64,000 bases of DNA from Anabaena cylindrica PCC 7122. Lineage in GTDB: Bacteria > Cyanobacteriota > Cyanobacteriia > Cyanobacteriales > Nostocaceae. The notes under the pieces are model-generated. The model did not search any database. It was not told where the DNA came from and saw only the letters and a program-made list of their open reading frames with translations. The stretch lies in the NCBI RefSeq assembly GCF_000317695.1, contig NC_019771.1:1178001-1242000 (forward strand), read 5' to 3'. Positions 52,227 to 61,562 of this stretch are shown piece after piece. Made by a program: the position numbers and the translations under genes. Position 1 is the stretch's first letter, and every line of letters begins with the position of its first letter.

Positions 52227-53648
52227 TTAGGAAAATAAACTGCTATTAGTTAACAGCAAGAAAGCAAACAAAGCTCCCCCAGAACCACCAACCATCCAAC
52301 CAATATTAAACTGACCCCAAGACTTAGTTGTGGTTAAATTATCCGGTAGTTCTCCTTGAGGAGATTTACGTTTTTGGAAAGTTGCCTTACCATACAGCCA
52401 CAAACAAATTGATAAAATCAACAGCAACCCAATAGTAGCTACTAACCCAGCTTGATTTGCTAACTCCGTATTCCGCAACGGACCCAATTTTACAAAAGGG
52501 CCAAGCAGAAAATAACCATGAGCCATGCCAATTTCTAAACCGCGATAAAAAGGAGGCAACCCCGGACGGTAAATAGGAAGATTGCCTAAAAACTTCAGTG
52601 TTAAATCAGAAGCATTGACAGGAGTTTGTAAATTGCCTAATTCTGGAGAATCCAAATAATTGACAACCCCTTCCTGAAAATCTAACCCAGCCGCAATTAC
52701 ACGCACTCTTAAAGCGTGCCAAATATGACCCAATAAAAAGACAACAGCTAAGGCAAAATGGCTAGTTGCTAACCAAGTACGAACCGAAATTACTTCTGAT
52801 GTACTGCTAAATCCCAAAGGTCCATAGAACTCAGTCGGATAAACGGTATCATTAACAGTCACAAAATATGCTGCTAATAAACCCATGTATGCCAAAGCAG
52901 CAAGACTGTAAGATAAATAAGCCTCACCAGACCAAAACAATATCTTTTTTGCCCAGGTAAAAGGAGTAGTGAAAATGTGCCAAATTCCGCCACCAATACA
53001 GAGGAGTCCTACCCAGACATGACCACCAATAACATCTTCTAAATTATTGACAGCAGCCATACCTTGACCACCAAACAAATAACCAAATATCCGCACAGGA
53101 TTGAGATTGGGTGAGGTAATTATTCTCACAGATGCCACACTAGGGTCATAAATTCCTCCCCAAATTGTGGCTTTTAGCACTAGTAAAAATGCTCCTAAAC
53201 CCAACAAAACCAGATGAATACCAATAATGGTGGTCATTTTGTCTTCATCTTCCCAGTTGTAGCCAAAGGAACCAGGAAAATTTTTGTTTTCTGCTAATAC
53301 CTTGGGTCCTAAAAGAGCGTGATAAATCCCCCCAGCACCAAGTACAGCCGAACTGACCAAATGCAGTACACCAATAACAAAATAGGGATAGATATCAATA
53401 ATTTTGCCACCATCACCAATCCCAAATCCTAAGGTTGCCAAATGAGGTAGTAAAATTAACCCTTGTTCATATATTGGTCGGGAAGGGTCGTATTTACTGA
53501 TTTCAAATAGGGTCATTGCCCCAGCCCAAAGTACAATTAACCCAGCATGGGCAACATGAGCGCCTAAAATTCGACCAGATTGGTTAATAAACCGAGCATT
53601 ACCTGCCCACCATCCATATTCAGGTGGGTTAATAGTTGCAGTAGTCAT
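52227..53648 (-). CDS. IsiA-like chlorophyll protein fused to a PsaL-like domain
   Basis: The 473-residue protein has the six-helix CP43-like part (about 1-335; NARFINQSGRILGAHVAHAGL, HLATLGFGIGDGGKIIDIYPYF, GHIWHALRV) followed by a PsaL-like domain (about 340-473: LGNLPIYRPGLPPFYRGLEIGMAHGYFLLGPFVKLGPLRNTE and two more hydrophobic helices). PsaL is the trimer-forming PSI subunit, so this antenna protein probably docks into PSI in place of, or beside, PsaL. Such IsiA-PsaL fusions are known in Nostocales. Only two bases separate it from the isiA stop codon, so they are co-translated. Confidence 0.93.
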   Translation of the reverse strand: MTTATINPPEYGWWAGNARFINQSGRILGAHVAHAGLIVLWAGAMTLFEISKYDPSRPIYEQGLILLPHLATLGFGIGDGGKIIDIYPYFVIGVLHLVSSAVLGAGGIYHALLGPKVLAENKNFPGSFGYNWEDEDKMTTIIGIHLVLLGLGAFLLVLKATIWGGIYDPSVASVRIITSPNLNPVRIFGYLFGGQGMAAVNNLEDVIGGHVWVGLLCIGGGIWHIFTTPFTWAKKILFWSGEAYLSYSLAALAYMGLLAAYFVTVNDTVYPTEFYGPLGFSSTSEVISVRTWLATSHFALAVVFLLGHIWHALRVRVIAAGLDFQEGVVNYLDSPELGNLQTPVNASDLTLKFLGNLPIYRPGLPPFYRGLEIGMAHGYFLLGPFVKLGPLRNTELANQAGLVATIGLLLILSICLWLYGKATFQKRKSPQGELPDNLTTTKSWGQFNIGWMVGGSGGALFAFLLLTNSSLFS

Positions 53649-53650
53649 AG

Positions 53651-54679
53651 TTACATTACCTCACCACGAGTTGGACGTAAAACTTCACCGGTGCGAAAAT
53701 CGAAACCCGCAGCCCGTAAGGCGTGCCAAAGATGTCCTTGGAGAAAGAAAAAGCCTAGCCAAAAATGACTATTAGCCAACCACACACGAGAAGATAATAA
53801 ATCTCCATTGTGGAAATAGGGGAAACGGTCAAAGCCAATGCTCAAAGATGTACCGTAAAATTCTACAGGGTAAGCTAGTGTGTTCACGGAGACGAAATAG
53901 GCAGCTATAAAACTCATTAAGCTTAAAGCTCCTAAGCTGTAGGACAGGTATGCTTCTCCTGACCAAACAAACAGCCGTTTTACAAAGGCAGAAGGCTCAG
54001 TGGTAATGTGCCAGATACCCCCCGCTATGCAGATAATACTGACCCAGATATGACCACCAACCAAGTCTTCTAGGTTGTTCACTCCGGCAATCCAGTATTT
54101 ATGACTGCCTATTAGGTAGCTGAAGATAACCGTAAAGTTCCAGGTGGGGTGATTAATGACTCGTACTTCTCCAAGGTTGGAGTCGTACAAACCTCCGAAG
54201 AAGATAGCTTTGGCAACGAGTAAACCCGCCCCTAAACCCAGTAAAACTAGATGAATACCGAGAATATTTGTCATTTGATTGGCATCTTGCCAACGATAGC
54301 CAAAGAAGGAAAATTTTTCTTCTAGGATAGCTGGACCCCATAAAGCATGGAATATTCCTCCCAGTCCTAGAAAAGCAGAGCTAATTAGGTGCAATGCTCC
54401 AATGACGAAGTAGGGATAGGTATCTACAATTTGACCACCATTACCTACACCCCAACCCAAGGTTGCTAGGTGGGGTAAGAGAATTAAGCCTTGCTCATAC
54501 ATTGGTTGTGAGGGCTGGAAATGAGCAAGTTCAAATAAGGTTGTTGCACCAGTCCAGAACACGATTAATCCTGCATGGGCAACATGAGCGCCTAAAAGTC
54601 GTCCTGAAAGGTTTGTTAAACGGGCGTTCCCTGACCACCAAGGTATGGACTCCGGGTTTTGCACAGCCATGCTTGTCAT
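53651..54679 (-). CDS. isiA: Iron-stress chlorophyll-binding protein IsiA (CP43')
   Basis: IsiA forms rings around PSI and quenches energy under iron limitation. The 342-residue length and sequence (NARLTNLSGRLLGAHVAHAGLIVFWTGATTLFELAHF, EQGLILLPHLATLGWGVGNGGQIVDTYPYFVIGALHL, HIWVSIICIAGGIWHI, LANSHFWLGFFFLQGHLWHALRAAGFDFRTGEV) are those of IsiA, and the PSII-type loop E is missing. AGGAAAT lies nine bases before the ATG. It opens the operon isiA, isiA-psaL, isiB, isiC and has a Fur-box-like sequence about 105 bp upstream. Confidence 0.93.
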   Translation of the reverse strand: MTSMAVQNPESIPWWSGNARLTNLSGRLLGAHVAHAGLIVFWTGATTLFELAHFQPSQPMYEQGLILLPHLATLGWGVGNGGQIVDTYPYFVIGALHLISSAFLGLGGIFHALWGPAILEEKFSFFGYRWQDANQMTNILGIHLVLLGLGAGLLVAKAIFFGGLYDSNLGEVRVINHPTWNFTVIFSYLIGSHKYWIAGVNNLEDLVGGHIWVSIICIAGGIWHITTEPSAFVKRLFVWSGEAYLSYSLGALSLMSFIAAYFVSVNTLAYPVEFYGTSLSIGFDRFPYFHNGDLLSSRVWLANSHFWLGFFFLQGHLWHALRAAGFDFRTGEVLRPTRGEVM

Positions 54680-54785
54680 GGTGTAATTTCCTGTGAGTGA
54701 ATTGTTATAAATAGTTGCGAGGCTTATTTTACTTATTGAGAGTTATATTCAATAAGTTCTGAGGATATACTACCAGGATTATTGA

Positions 54786-54811
54786 GATAATTTATCATCT
54801 AATAATGATGA
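54786..54811 (-). promoter_or_regulatory. Possible Fur box upstream of isiA
   Basis: GATAATTTATCATC followed by TAATAATGATGA resembles the GATAATGATAATCATTATC-type Fur operator, with ATAAT and ATCAT units in both directions. FurA represses isi genes in Anabaena. The distance to the isiA start (about 110 bp) is suitable. The AT-rich setting makes chance matches likely. The remainder of 54680-55174 holds no gene that I can see. Confidence 0.3.
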
Positions 54812-55174
54812 ATTTTTGTAAAGCATAGGCTAGAAATAGCTGAAAGCCTTTATTAACAAGGATTATATTTATATTGCTAGAGAATAAATTTATTTTGCTA
54901 TCTAGATTACTGAAATTAAATTTGCTATTTATTAGTGATAAGCTTGGTGGGATGAAACCCAAGATTATCATCCTCACTACTTAATTGGATAAAATAAATA
55001 TTACAATATAGGCGAAATAACAAGTGCTACTTGTATAGCAAGACACAAGTGTTGCCATACAAATTGTTCATATCTCAATGCGGAGTGGCTTGTCATAGGG
55101 AGAGAGGTTTTGATATTAATAAAAAGATTTTTAAAACAACCTCTTCGTAAAAAGTCAGATTAAGCACAGTTAAA

Positions 55175-55603
55175 TTAGTATTTAATGCTCGGAAAAATCC
55201 AGATATCTATCATCTCACCAACAGCTAAACCTAAGCCAGCAATGACTGTTAGTATCCAAAATGAATCTGTTTTGTTAAACCCAGAAAAACGCATTTCTAA
55301 ATCAGCCAACAGCGTAGTTGCCAGAGGTATAAGAAATATACTAAACAAGATTGACCAAATTGCGATTAAAGCGATGGATGCGCTTAGAAATAAGACTACA
55401 ATTAATGTTTGAGAGCCAAAGACTAATAGACTTTCTAACCAAGAGTTACTTTTTCTGACTATAGCTATTGCAAGTACTGCGACAAAAGCTCCCACTAACC
55501 AAGCAATTTGGTGAGCAGCAAGATACCAACCCAAGAAATTGTAAGCTAACCAAAGTAATACCAGCGCCTTGACAGGAATTTTGTGGAAAAATACTGTATT
55601 CAT
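55175..55603 (-). CDS. Hypothetical four-helix membrane protein
   Basis: A 142-residue, highly hydrophobic protein: helices at about 12-32, 34-50, 58-100 (two) and 118-136 (ILTVIAGLGLAVGEMIDIWIF). No motif is recognised. It could be a cyanobacterial accessory membrane protein of unknown role. It lies upstream of isiA on the same strand, with about 495 bp between, so it is not part of that operon. GAGGTCTGGG precedes its ATG. Confidence 0.65.
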   Translation of the reverse strand: MNTVFFHKIPVKALVLLWLAYNFLGWYLAAHQIAWLVGAFVAVLAIAIVRKSNSWLESLLVFGSQTLIVVLFLSASIALIAIWSILFSIFLIPLATTLLADLEMRFSGFNKTDSFWILTVIAGLGLAVGEMIDIWIFPSIKY

Positions 55604-55661
55604 ATTTCCCAGACCTCTGATAGTCTTGCAATTAACACATTTAATTGATAAAAATTAATGT

Positions 55662-55780
55662 TATAGCAATTCCCCATTTCATGAAATACACCCCACCCGC
55701 GCTGTCGCGCATCCTCCCCTTACCAAGGGGAGGCTTGGGGAGGGGTAATTTTGTATCTAACTAGAGTGGGAAAGGCTATA
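55662..55780. repeat. 119-bp MITE-like family, copy 5 (full length)
   Basis: It begins TATAGCAATTCCC and ends GGGAAAGGCTATA, in the opposite orientation to copy 4 and the same length. It sits between the divergent 55175 and 56043 genes; the other 300 bp of this gap is AT-rich and must carry their promoters. Confidence 0.9.
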
Positions 55781-56042
55781 TTTATCCACTTCTTAATAAA
55801 CAAGTTTTGAAATTATTCATCTATCTTTAGAGCAATTTTAACACTCTGGATCTCTGAAGTTCATTAATCCGGCATTTATTGATTAAATTTATTCCTTTAG
55901 ATATACATTCAAATCATGGCAAGCAAAACTATCGACAGAGATGGCTGAACTTTTGTTTTGTTAAACCTATAATTGAAATCTAGCAAATAGTTTAATTTTC
56001 ACAAATTACTGAGAAAAACATATTATAGAGAAGGTAAGTAAT

Positions 56043-56432
56043 ATGTATGTTGAACCAATATTACAACAAAAAGTTGCGGATAGAAGAATCTTACATCAGT
56101 TAACACGCAGTGAAAGTAAACAGGAATACACACAACAGCAACCTCTAAATATATCCGATTTAGCAATAGCTTTAACTCCCCTGAGTTTTGTTTTTGTTTG
56201 GGCTATTTTTTTGTTTATTTTACAGAAAATTCGCTCTAATTTAGATAACAAAATAGCTTTTAGTGTTAATACTGTACATCAAGTCCCTTGTAAAAATTGT
56301 AAGTTTTTCGCCAATAACCATTATCTTAAATGTGCTGTAAAGCCTGATATCGTTCTTACGGAAGAGGCAATAAATTGTTCTGAATACTGCCCTAAAAAAG
56401 GTAAGTTTCCTACCAATAAATTCTTTGGCTAA
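56043..56432 (+). CDS. Small membrane protein with a cysteine-rich domain, relative of the 47905 protein
   Basis: A 129-residue protein with an N-terminal polar part, one hydrophobic helix (about 42-62, LTPLSFVFVWAIFLFIL) and a cysteine-rich domain VHQVPCKNCKFFANNHYLKCAVKPD to AINCSEYCP. The cysteine spacing equals that of the 47905 product (P-C-x2-C-x2-F, LKC, AI-x-C). GAGAAGGTAAGT precedes the ATG. The two related genes flank the chlorophyll-protein cluster on opposite strands. Function unknown. Confidence 0.7.
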   Translation: MYVEPILQQKVADRRILHQLTRSESKQEYTQQQPLNISDLAIALTPLSFVFVWAIFLFILQKIRSNLDNKIAFSVNTVHQVPCKNCKFFANNHYLKCAVKPDIVLTEEAINCSEYCPKKGKFPTNKFFG

Positions 56433-56523
56433 TTTAGTTAGTATTTACGTGCTATACAAATTAGACATGATATAAATCAACAAGAATTGGCGATTGTAGA
56501 ATTTTGAGACAGCATATTAGCAA

Positions 56524-56583
56524 GGTGAGTCAGATGTAGAAAATCTGTTAATTGTGCCAAATAATTATCGAGTCTGACTCACC
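56524..56583. repeat. 60-bp element with perfect 11-bp terminal inverted repeats
   Basis: GGTGAGTCAGA at 56524-56534 is exactly inverted as TCTGACTCACC at 56573-56583. It is non-coding and lies downstream of two convergent genes, so it may act as a transcription barrier or be a mobile remnant. Confidence 0.65.
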
Positions 56584-56701
56584 CTACAAGAGACTGAAAC
56601 CATACTTTTTATTTGCTGTGTTCTGTTAATGCGTAAGTCCGATTGGTTATTATTTTCCTGTCCAAATTATACCAAGTTTACAAATAATATTGTTTATGGG
56701 T

Positions 56702-58273
56702 TTAGACTTCCTTCTGGTTCCCGGACTGTAAAAGGTTTTGTAGCATAGGTGCAAGTTCTTTGTTTAACCGTCCAGATCGTACAAATTCTGCATAAGTATC
56801 TGCCTCTATCGCCAGTAATTCTCCCCGAAATTGTTCAGTAGAGAATTCCTTGAGATGAGGATATTCATTTTGTAACTGATCTATTTGCCTTTGTAAATCA
56901 TGAATTTCGCCTTTGATTAGTGCTTCTTGATAACGGTAAAATTCATGGTCAATTCCCAGACGTTGATCTGCTTGGAGGTGTTGCAAAACTCGCTCTAAGG
57001 CTACATTCCGAGCGGATAACTCTAAATATTGCTCACGTAAGCCAGCATCACCCAATAAATTCAACTTTTCTAATAAAGGTTTGATGGTTAATCCCTGTAC
57101 TAGTAAAGTAAACAAAACTACGCCAAATACAGTAGCGATAATTTTATCTCGTTCTGGCAGGATTGTCGGTACACTCAAAGCCAGGGCAATGGAAACAGAA
57201 CCACGTAAACCACCCCACCAAAGGATTGTTTGCTCAGGTAAGGAAATTTCTGATTTAGTAATATTAGTGCTAACAAAGCTCAGAATATAAATCGCTAATG
57301 CTCGCATGACAATCATGGCTATGACGGTGACAAAAATGATGCCTAAGTTTTCTCCCAAACTAGCAAAGCGAATTTGATCACCAATCAATAAAAAGACAAT
57401 TGAGTTGACAAAGAAAGCCAAAAATTCCCAAAATTCGGAAACAATAATCCGAGTCCGGGGATTCATGCCGATACGAGAACCAAAGTTACCTAAAATTAAA
57501 CCTGTGGTAACAACTCCAATTACCCCAGAACCACCTAAATCTTCAATAATTAAGTAAGTTCCATAAGCGGAAACTAATGTTAACGACTGTTCCACCATTG
57601 GTAAATCGAAGCGTTGGGTAAGGTAGGAGATACCAAAGCCAATTAAACTACCAACTGCGACACCAATACCGACGACTGTAAGCAACTCGATTAAAATCGG
57701 TTGCAATCCCAATTGGACTTTTCCTAGTGGCAGGGCTACCAAAAAACCAAAAGCGACTACAGCCATGCCATCATTAAATAGGCTTTCCCCTTCCATAAGG
57801 GTGACAAGACGCTTACCTACACCTAGTTCTCGAAATAATGCAGTTACAGATACTGGATCAGTAGCTGATAAACTAGCACCGATTAGCAAAGCTGTGGTGA
57901 GGGAAAGTCCGGCGAGTTGATTGAGGCCGATAGCTACACCAAGAATAGAAATTACTACTCCGAAGACTGCATATAAACAAATTGGGAAAAAATCTTCCTT
58001 TAGTTCCTTCCAGTGCAAATTCCAAGCGGCTTCAAATAAAAGTGGTGGTAAGAAAATGAACAAAATCAAGCCGGGGGAAAGGGTGACAAGACGGACATCA
58101 GCGATCGCTAAACCCAACCCAACAATTACCAATAGTAATGTATAAGGTATTTGGCGAAACCAACTAAATATCTGCGGTAAAGTCGCCACACTTAATGAAA
58201 CTGAAAGTACCAAAAGAAATTGCTTGAGATTGGTTGCAATAATCTGCTCACCGATTTCTGATTCAATCATCAT
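56702..58273 (-). CDS. Na+/H+ antiporter, CPA1 (NhaP) family
   Basis: The ATG at 58273 (MMIESEIGEQ) gives 523 residues; the frame continues to 58552, but that part overlaps the upstream gene and is not protein-like. Twelve or so hydrophobic helices follow, with LIGASLSATDPVSVTALF and EGESLFNDGMAVV, the CPA1 ion-binding motifs. A soluble C-terminal part (about 400-523) contains helices that may regulate transport. The protein exchanges sodium (or potassium) for protons at the plasma or thylakoid membrane. It is 35 bp after the HEAT-repeat transporter gene and probably co-transcribed. Confidence 0.92.
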   Translation of the reverse strand: MMIESEIGEQIIATNLKQFLLVLSVSLSVATLPQIFSWFRQIPYTLLLVIVGLGLAIADVRLVTLSPGLILFIFLPPLLFEAAWNLHWKELKEDFFPICLYAVFGVVISILGVAIGLNQLAGLSLTTALLIGASLSATDPVSVTALFRELGVGKRLVTLMEGESLFNDGMAVVAFGFLVALPLGKVQLGLQPILIELLTVVGIGVAVGSLIGFGISYLTQRFDLPMVEQSLTLVSAYGTYLIIEDLGGSGVIGVVTTGLILGNFGSRIGMNPRTRIIVSEFWEFLAFFVNSIVFLLIGDQIRFASLGENLGIIFVTVIAMIVMRALAIYILSFVSTNITKSEISLPEQTILWWGGLRGSVSIALALSVPTILPERDKIIATVFGVVLFTLLVQGLTIKPLLEKLNLLGDAGLREQYLELSARNVALERVLQHLQADQRLGIDHEFYRYQEALIKGEIHDLQRQIDQLQNEYPHLKEFSTEQFRGELLAIEADTYAEFVRSGRLNKELAPMLQNLLQSGNQKEV

Positions 58274-58308
58274 AAAAAAATATGGTAAAGTTCTGCACTG
58301 ACTCCTGC

Positions 58309-61300
58309 CTACTCCTGAACTCCATCTTGATATTTTGCTATCAACTCTTTCACTTGAGTCATCACAAGTGGGTGCGGATCTGTTTGCAAGTGGGGGAGAA
58401 TTTCTTGAAGAACACGTCGGGAAACTACGCTCAAGTATGAAATTACCGCTTCTCTGACAAAGCCTGTAGGATGGCGCAAATTTGCCAAAATTACCGTAGT
58501 TGTGAGTCGGATATAAGCCGCTTGGGAAAAATGAAAACAGCAAGCTAAACACCAGTCAGAGAGCAAATGAGCATTGGTTAACAGCTTACAAAGACGTTCA
58601 GAGACTGAAATATTTTCATATTGCCAAAATCCCGCATCAACAAGATACTTCAGCTTTTCTGCTTCTGGTCGTCGATCTAAAATGTTCAACAACAATGACT
58701 TACAAGGCAAATTGATAGTGTGATCTAAGATTTCTAAACCCCGTGCTAAATTGACCAATGACTGAGATTGGAGGTTGAAAGCTGCGGCTTGCATCTTTTC
58801 TGCGGGGTAAAGCAGCTTTAATAACAGCAATAATCTATCTTTGACATCTAATTCTAATTCTAAAAGTGCGCGTTGCAACAACTTACCGATAGTCAATAGC
58901 CGTTCATTTCCTTGATAATTTTCTAGAGAGTCTAGTGTTTGGAAGTCTAGATAAGCGGCATAGATATCCCCAAGCAATCGTATTTCTTGCTCAACTAAAG
59001 CTTCGACGCGACTTTCATAGAACTGATCTATGGCACTGATTTTTCCTGGTTGTTGGTGAATTTTCAGTAAGCTGCGGAGGATATAATCCCTATTAGTACC
59101 CCAGGATGTTTCCAAATGTAACCATAAAGTTTCTATTGCTTCGAGGGTGCCGATTTGAGCAATGGTACGCCAAGCGTACATTCGCACTACTTCCGGTTTG
59201 TAAATATTGGTAGCTAGTTTCAACAACATCGGGATAGCTTCATTTTCCATGCTCACTAAGCACTGCATGGCAGTAGTCCGAGTTGATTTGTAGTAAAGTG
59301 CTGCTAAGAGTGTGGGATAGTACTCTTCTAAACGAGTAGCAGTAATCATTTCTAATACTGCACAGCGTACCCGTAATGAATCATCCTGCAATAAATTGGG
59401 AATATGAATTCGCAGAGCCTGTAAATAGATGGCTTCTCTGAGCGCTCGAACTCCATTCACCCGCTCTCTTTCTTCTTTATGGGTCAACATCAGGCGCATA
59501 GTTTTGGTAGCTGCCAGCTTTTGCATAGGGTTTCCTTGACGCAATAGCAAAGCTGCGGCTGTGGCGCGGATAAGTGGGTGGTGTTTTGGTTGCAGGTAAT
59601 CTTCTAATAGGGTTAAATCGGGATTGACTCCAGCTAGCCAAACGTAACGCATTGCTAGAGCGAACACTTCAGGATCAACTGTTGCTTGGGGTTGGTCTAA
59701 CAAGAAACGGACATCAGGGACATAAAGAGGATTTGCACCTGCAAGAAGCATGATTTCTAGACTTTGGGCTTGTAAATCTGGGGGTAACTTAATTAGTAAG
59801 GGTGCTAGAACTTCTCCTGATCCTGGCAGATCAATTTGGGTTAAAAGTTCCAAACAAGAAGTTTTATCGGCTGTACTACCTGTTTCGACTAAAGCTTTGA
59901 CTATTCCTTGTTTGAAAGCTCGCAAGCCCACGGTTGAGGCACTTAGTCCGCCTCGTTCTGCGCTTAAGACTAATACGTCAACATAGCGCGATCGCAATTC
60001 CCAGACTACTTTTAAACAGGTGGCAGCGACAATCACTGTTTCGCCGATTAATACCCACTTTTGTAGTGGTTCAGGGATATATTTTTGCGAGATAAAGATG
60101 GTTCCAAAAATTACTAATCCTGTGGCACCAGATGCGATCGCTTCAGCTGTGCCACTTGATAAGGCCTGCATTCGGCTCCGAATCCGCTCAGGAATCGGTT
60201 GGTAAAGTGCTGGTCCGCTACTAATTACAAAGGTATAACGCAGCAGTTCATCACAGAATTTGAGACTAATTAAACCCCAGAAAAATCCAGGCTGTTCAAT
60301 AGCCGGAAATAAATTCAGCAGAGAGATGATCCCTGGTAATAAAAAGCCAACGGTAATTGGTAAGAGTGCAGCTGTGAAAAACACACCCACTTTTTCAATC
60401 AATCGGCTAGAAATAAACCATTGGGTGACTAATTCACATAGTCCCACAATGCCACCAAACACACCCAAGAAGCCAGCAAGTTCTTGTTGACTTAAACTAG
60501 AATTGAGTTCGCGCAGATACTGAAAATCTATTAACAAGCCAATGACTTGCAACAGTGCAAAAAAGGCAAATAACTGCCAAACATAGCGTTTCAGAGGAGT
60601 TTCTAGGCGGCGGTGTCGAGAGGCTTGTTCTTCGGTGATATGCCGTTGTGGGGTATAGGGGAAAGAGGTGGGATATTTATAAGTTAAATAAAATAAAATT
60701 CCTGAGCCTAAGAGAATGACAATACAAGCGATGAGAATCACTGTATTGAGATCGGCGAATTTGAGTAACCAAGGTAAACTAAAGCCACTAATCACATCGG
60801 CCACTAGTATGCCACTACTAACTAATGGGTAAGTCCGCTTAATTTCCCGAATGTTGAATAGTTGATTAGCAACAATAGAGGTGTTGAGGTCATTGACTAC
60901 GTAACAGGCATCTACCCATAACCTGAGCAAAAAGATAATAATTACTGCCAAGTAAGGAATATGTATGCCCCAATACAGGATGACTAGTAAGAATAAAGGC
61001 ACGACCATGCCCGGTGCGATCGCCACAATCACCGCCCGCAATGGGAAAACCTTTTGTAACCAAGAATATAAAACCACCAGGCCAGCCCCTGTGACTGCAC
61101 TAGCGATATAAATCCATGGGAGTTTTCCCGCACCATATTTATCTAAAAACATTGCCACAGTGCTATCTTCAGCCCATCGCAATCCTACAGATACAATGGT
61201 GTAGAAGGCAAACATCATCCAAGTGCGTTCAACTTCCTCAGGTCGGAGATTTACCCACTTCAGCAATCTTGCCAGAGCGCCTTTATTGGTAGTCAACCAA

Positions 61301-61317
61301 TGATTTTTAACTTCCAT
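58309..61317 (-). CDS. Nucleotide-transporter/MFS-like membrane protein with C-terminal HEAT repeats
   Basis: The 1002-residue product has about 11-12 hydrophobic segments in residues 30-470 (WMMFAFYTIVSVGLRWAEDS, PWIYIASAVTGAGLVVLYSWL, LRLWVDACYVVNDLNTSIVANQLFNIREIKRTYPLVSSG), similar to Npt1/Npt2 ATP/ADP-translocase-like proteins and MFS carriers. From about residue 480 to the end there are HEAT-like helical repeats (LTHKEERERVNGVRALREA, DDSLRVRCAVLEMITATRLEEY). The substrate is not clear; such fused proteins are common in cyanobacteria and may not carry nucleotides. It stands upstream of the antiporter gene. Confidence 0.8.
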   Translation of the reverse strand: MEVKNHWLTTNKGALARLLKWVNLRPEEVERTWMMFAFYTIVSVGLRWAEDSTVAMFLDKYGAGKLPWIYIASAVTGAGLVVLYSWLQKVFPLRAVIVAIAPGMVVPLFLLVILYWGIHIPYLAVIIIFLLRLWVDACYVVNDLNTSIVANQLFNIREIKRTYPLVSSGILVADVISGFSLPWLLKFADLNTVILIACIVILLGSGILFYLTYKYPTSFPYTPQRHITEEQASRHRRLETPLKRYVWQLFAFFALLQVIGLLIDFQYLRELNSSLSQQELAGFLGVFGGIVGLCELVTQWFISSRLIEKVGVFFTAALLPITVGFLLPGIISLLNLFPAIEQPGFFWGLISLKFCDELLRYTFVISSGPALYQPIPERIRSRMQALSSGTAEAIASGATGLVIFGTIFISQKYIPEPLQKWVLIGETVIVAATCLKVVWELRSRYVDVLVLSAERGGLSASTVGLRAFKQGIVKALVETGSTADKTSCLELLTQIDLPGSGEVLAPLLIKLPPDLQAQSLEIMLLAGANPLYVPDVRFLLDQPQATVDPEVFALAMRYVWLAGVNPDLTLLEDYLQPKHHPLIRATAAALLLRQGNPMQKLAATKTMRLMLTHKEERERVNGVRALREAIYLQALRIHIPNLLQDDSLRVRCAVLEMITATRLEEYYPTLLAALYYKSTRTTAMQCLVSMENEAIPMLLKLATNIYKPEVVRMYAWRTIAQIGTLEAIETLWLHLETSWGTNRDYILRSLLKIHQQPGKISAIDQFYESRVEALVEQEIRLLGDIYAAYLDFQTLDSLENYQGNERLLTIGKLLQRALLELELDVKDRLLLLLKLLYPAEKMQAAAFNLQSQSLVNLARGLEILDHTINLPCKSLLLNILDRRPEAEKLKYLVDAGFWQYENISVSERLCKLLTNAHLLSDWCLACCFHFSQAAYIRLTTTVILANLRHPTGFVREAVISYLSVVSRRVLQEILPHLQTDPHPLVMTQVKELIAKYQDGVQE

Positions 61318-61562
61318 GCAGTTTTAATTTCTGGGGTAATCACAGCGCAAGAGCCAAGTAATCAGGATAACAGTTACTGAATAGCAAAAGTCCTGAACAT
61401 CTGAGTATTATCTTTCCCACTCAGCTGCCAGGACTATCGTTTCTATATAAATTTACAGGGCGGGAATTGGGGACTGGGGGATTGGGGACTGGTTCAACTT
61501 ACCCTATCTTCCCCCATCTTGGTATCTATTAGAACCCCCATTCCCTCTATCCAATCTTGAGC

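Noticed and set aside
58274..58552. 93-codon N-terminal extension of the antiporter
   Set aside because: It overlaps the 3' end of the HEAT-repeat gene in another frame, has many Ser/Arg/Cys/Pro and no hydrophobic pattern; the ATG at 58273 fits the family start.
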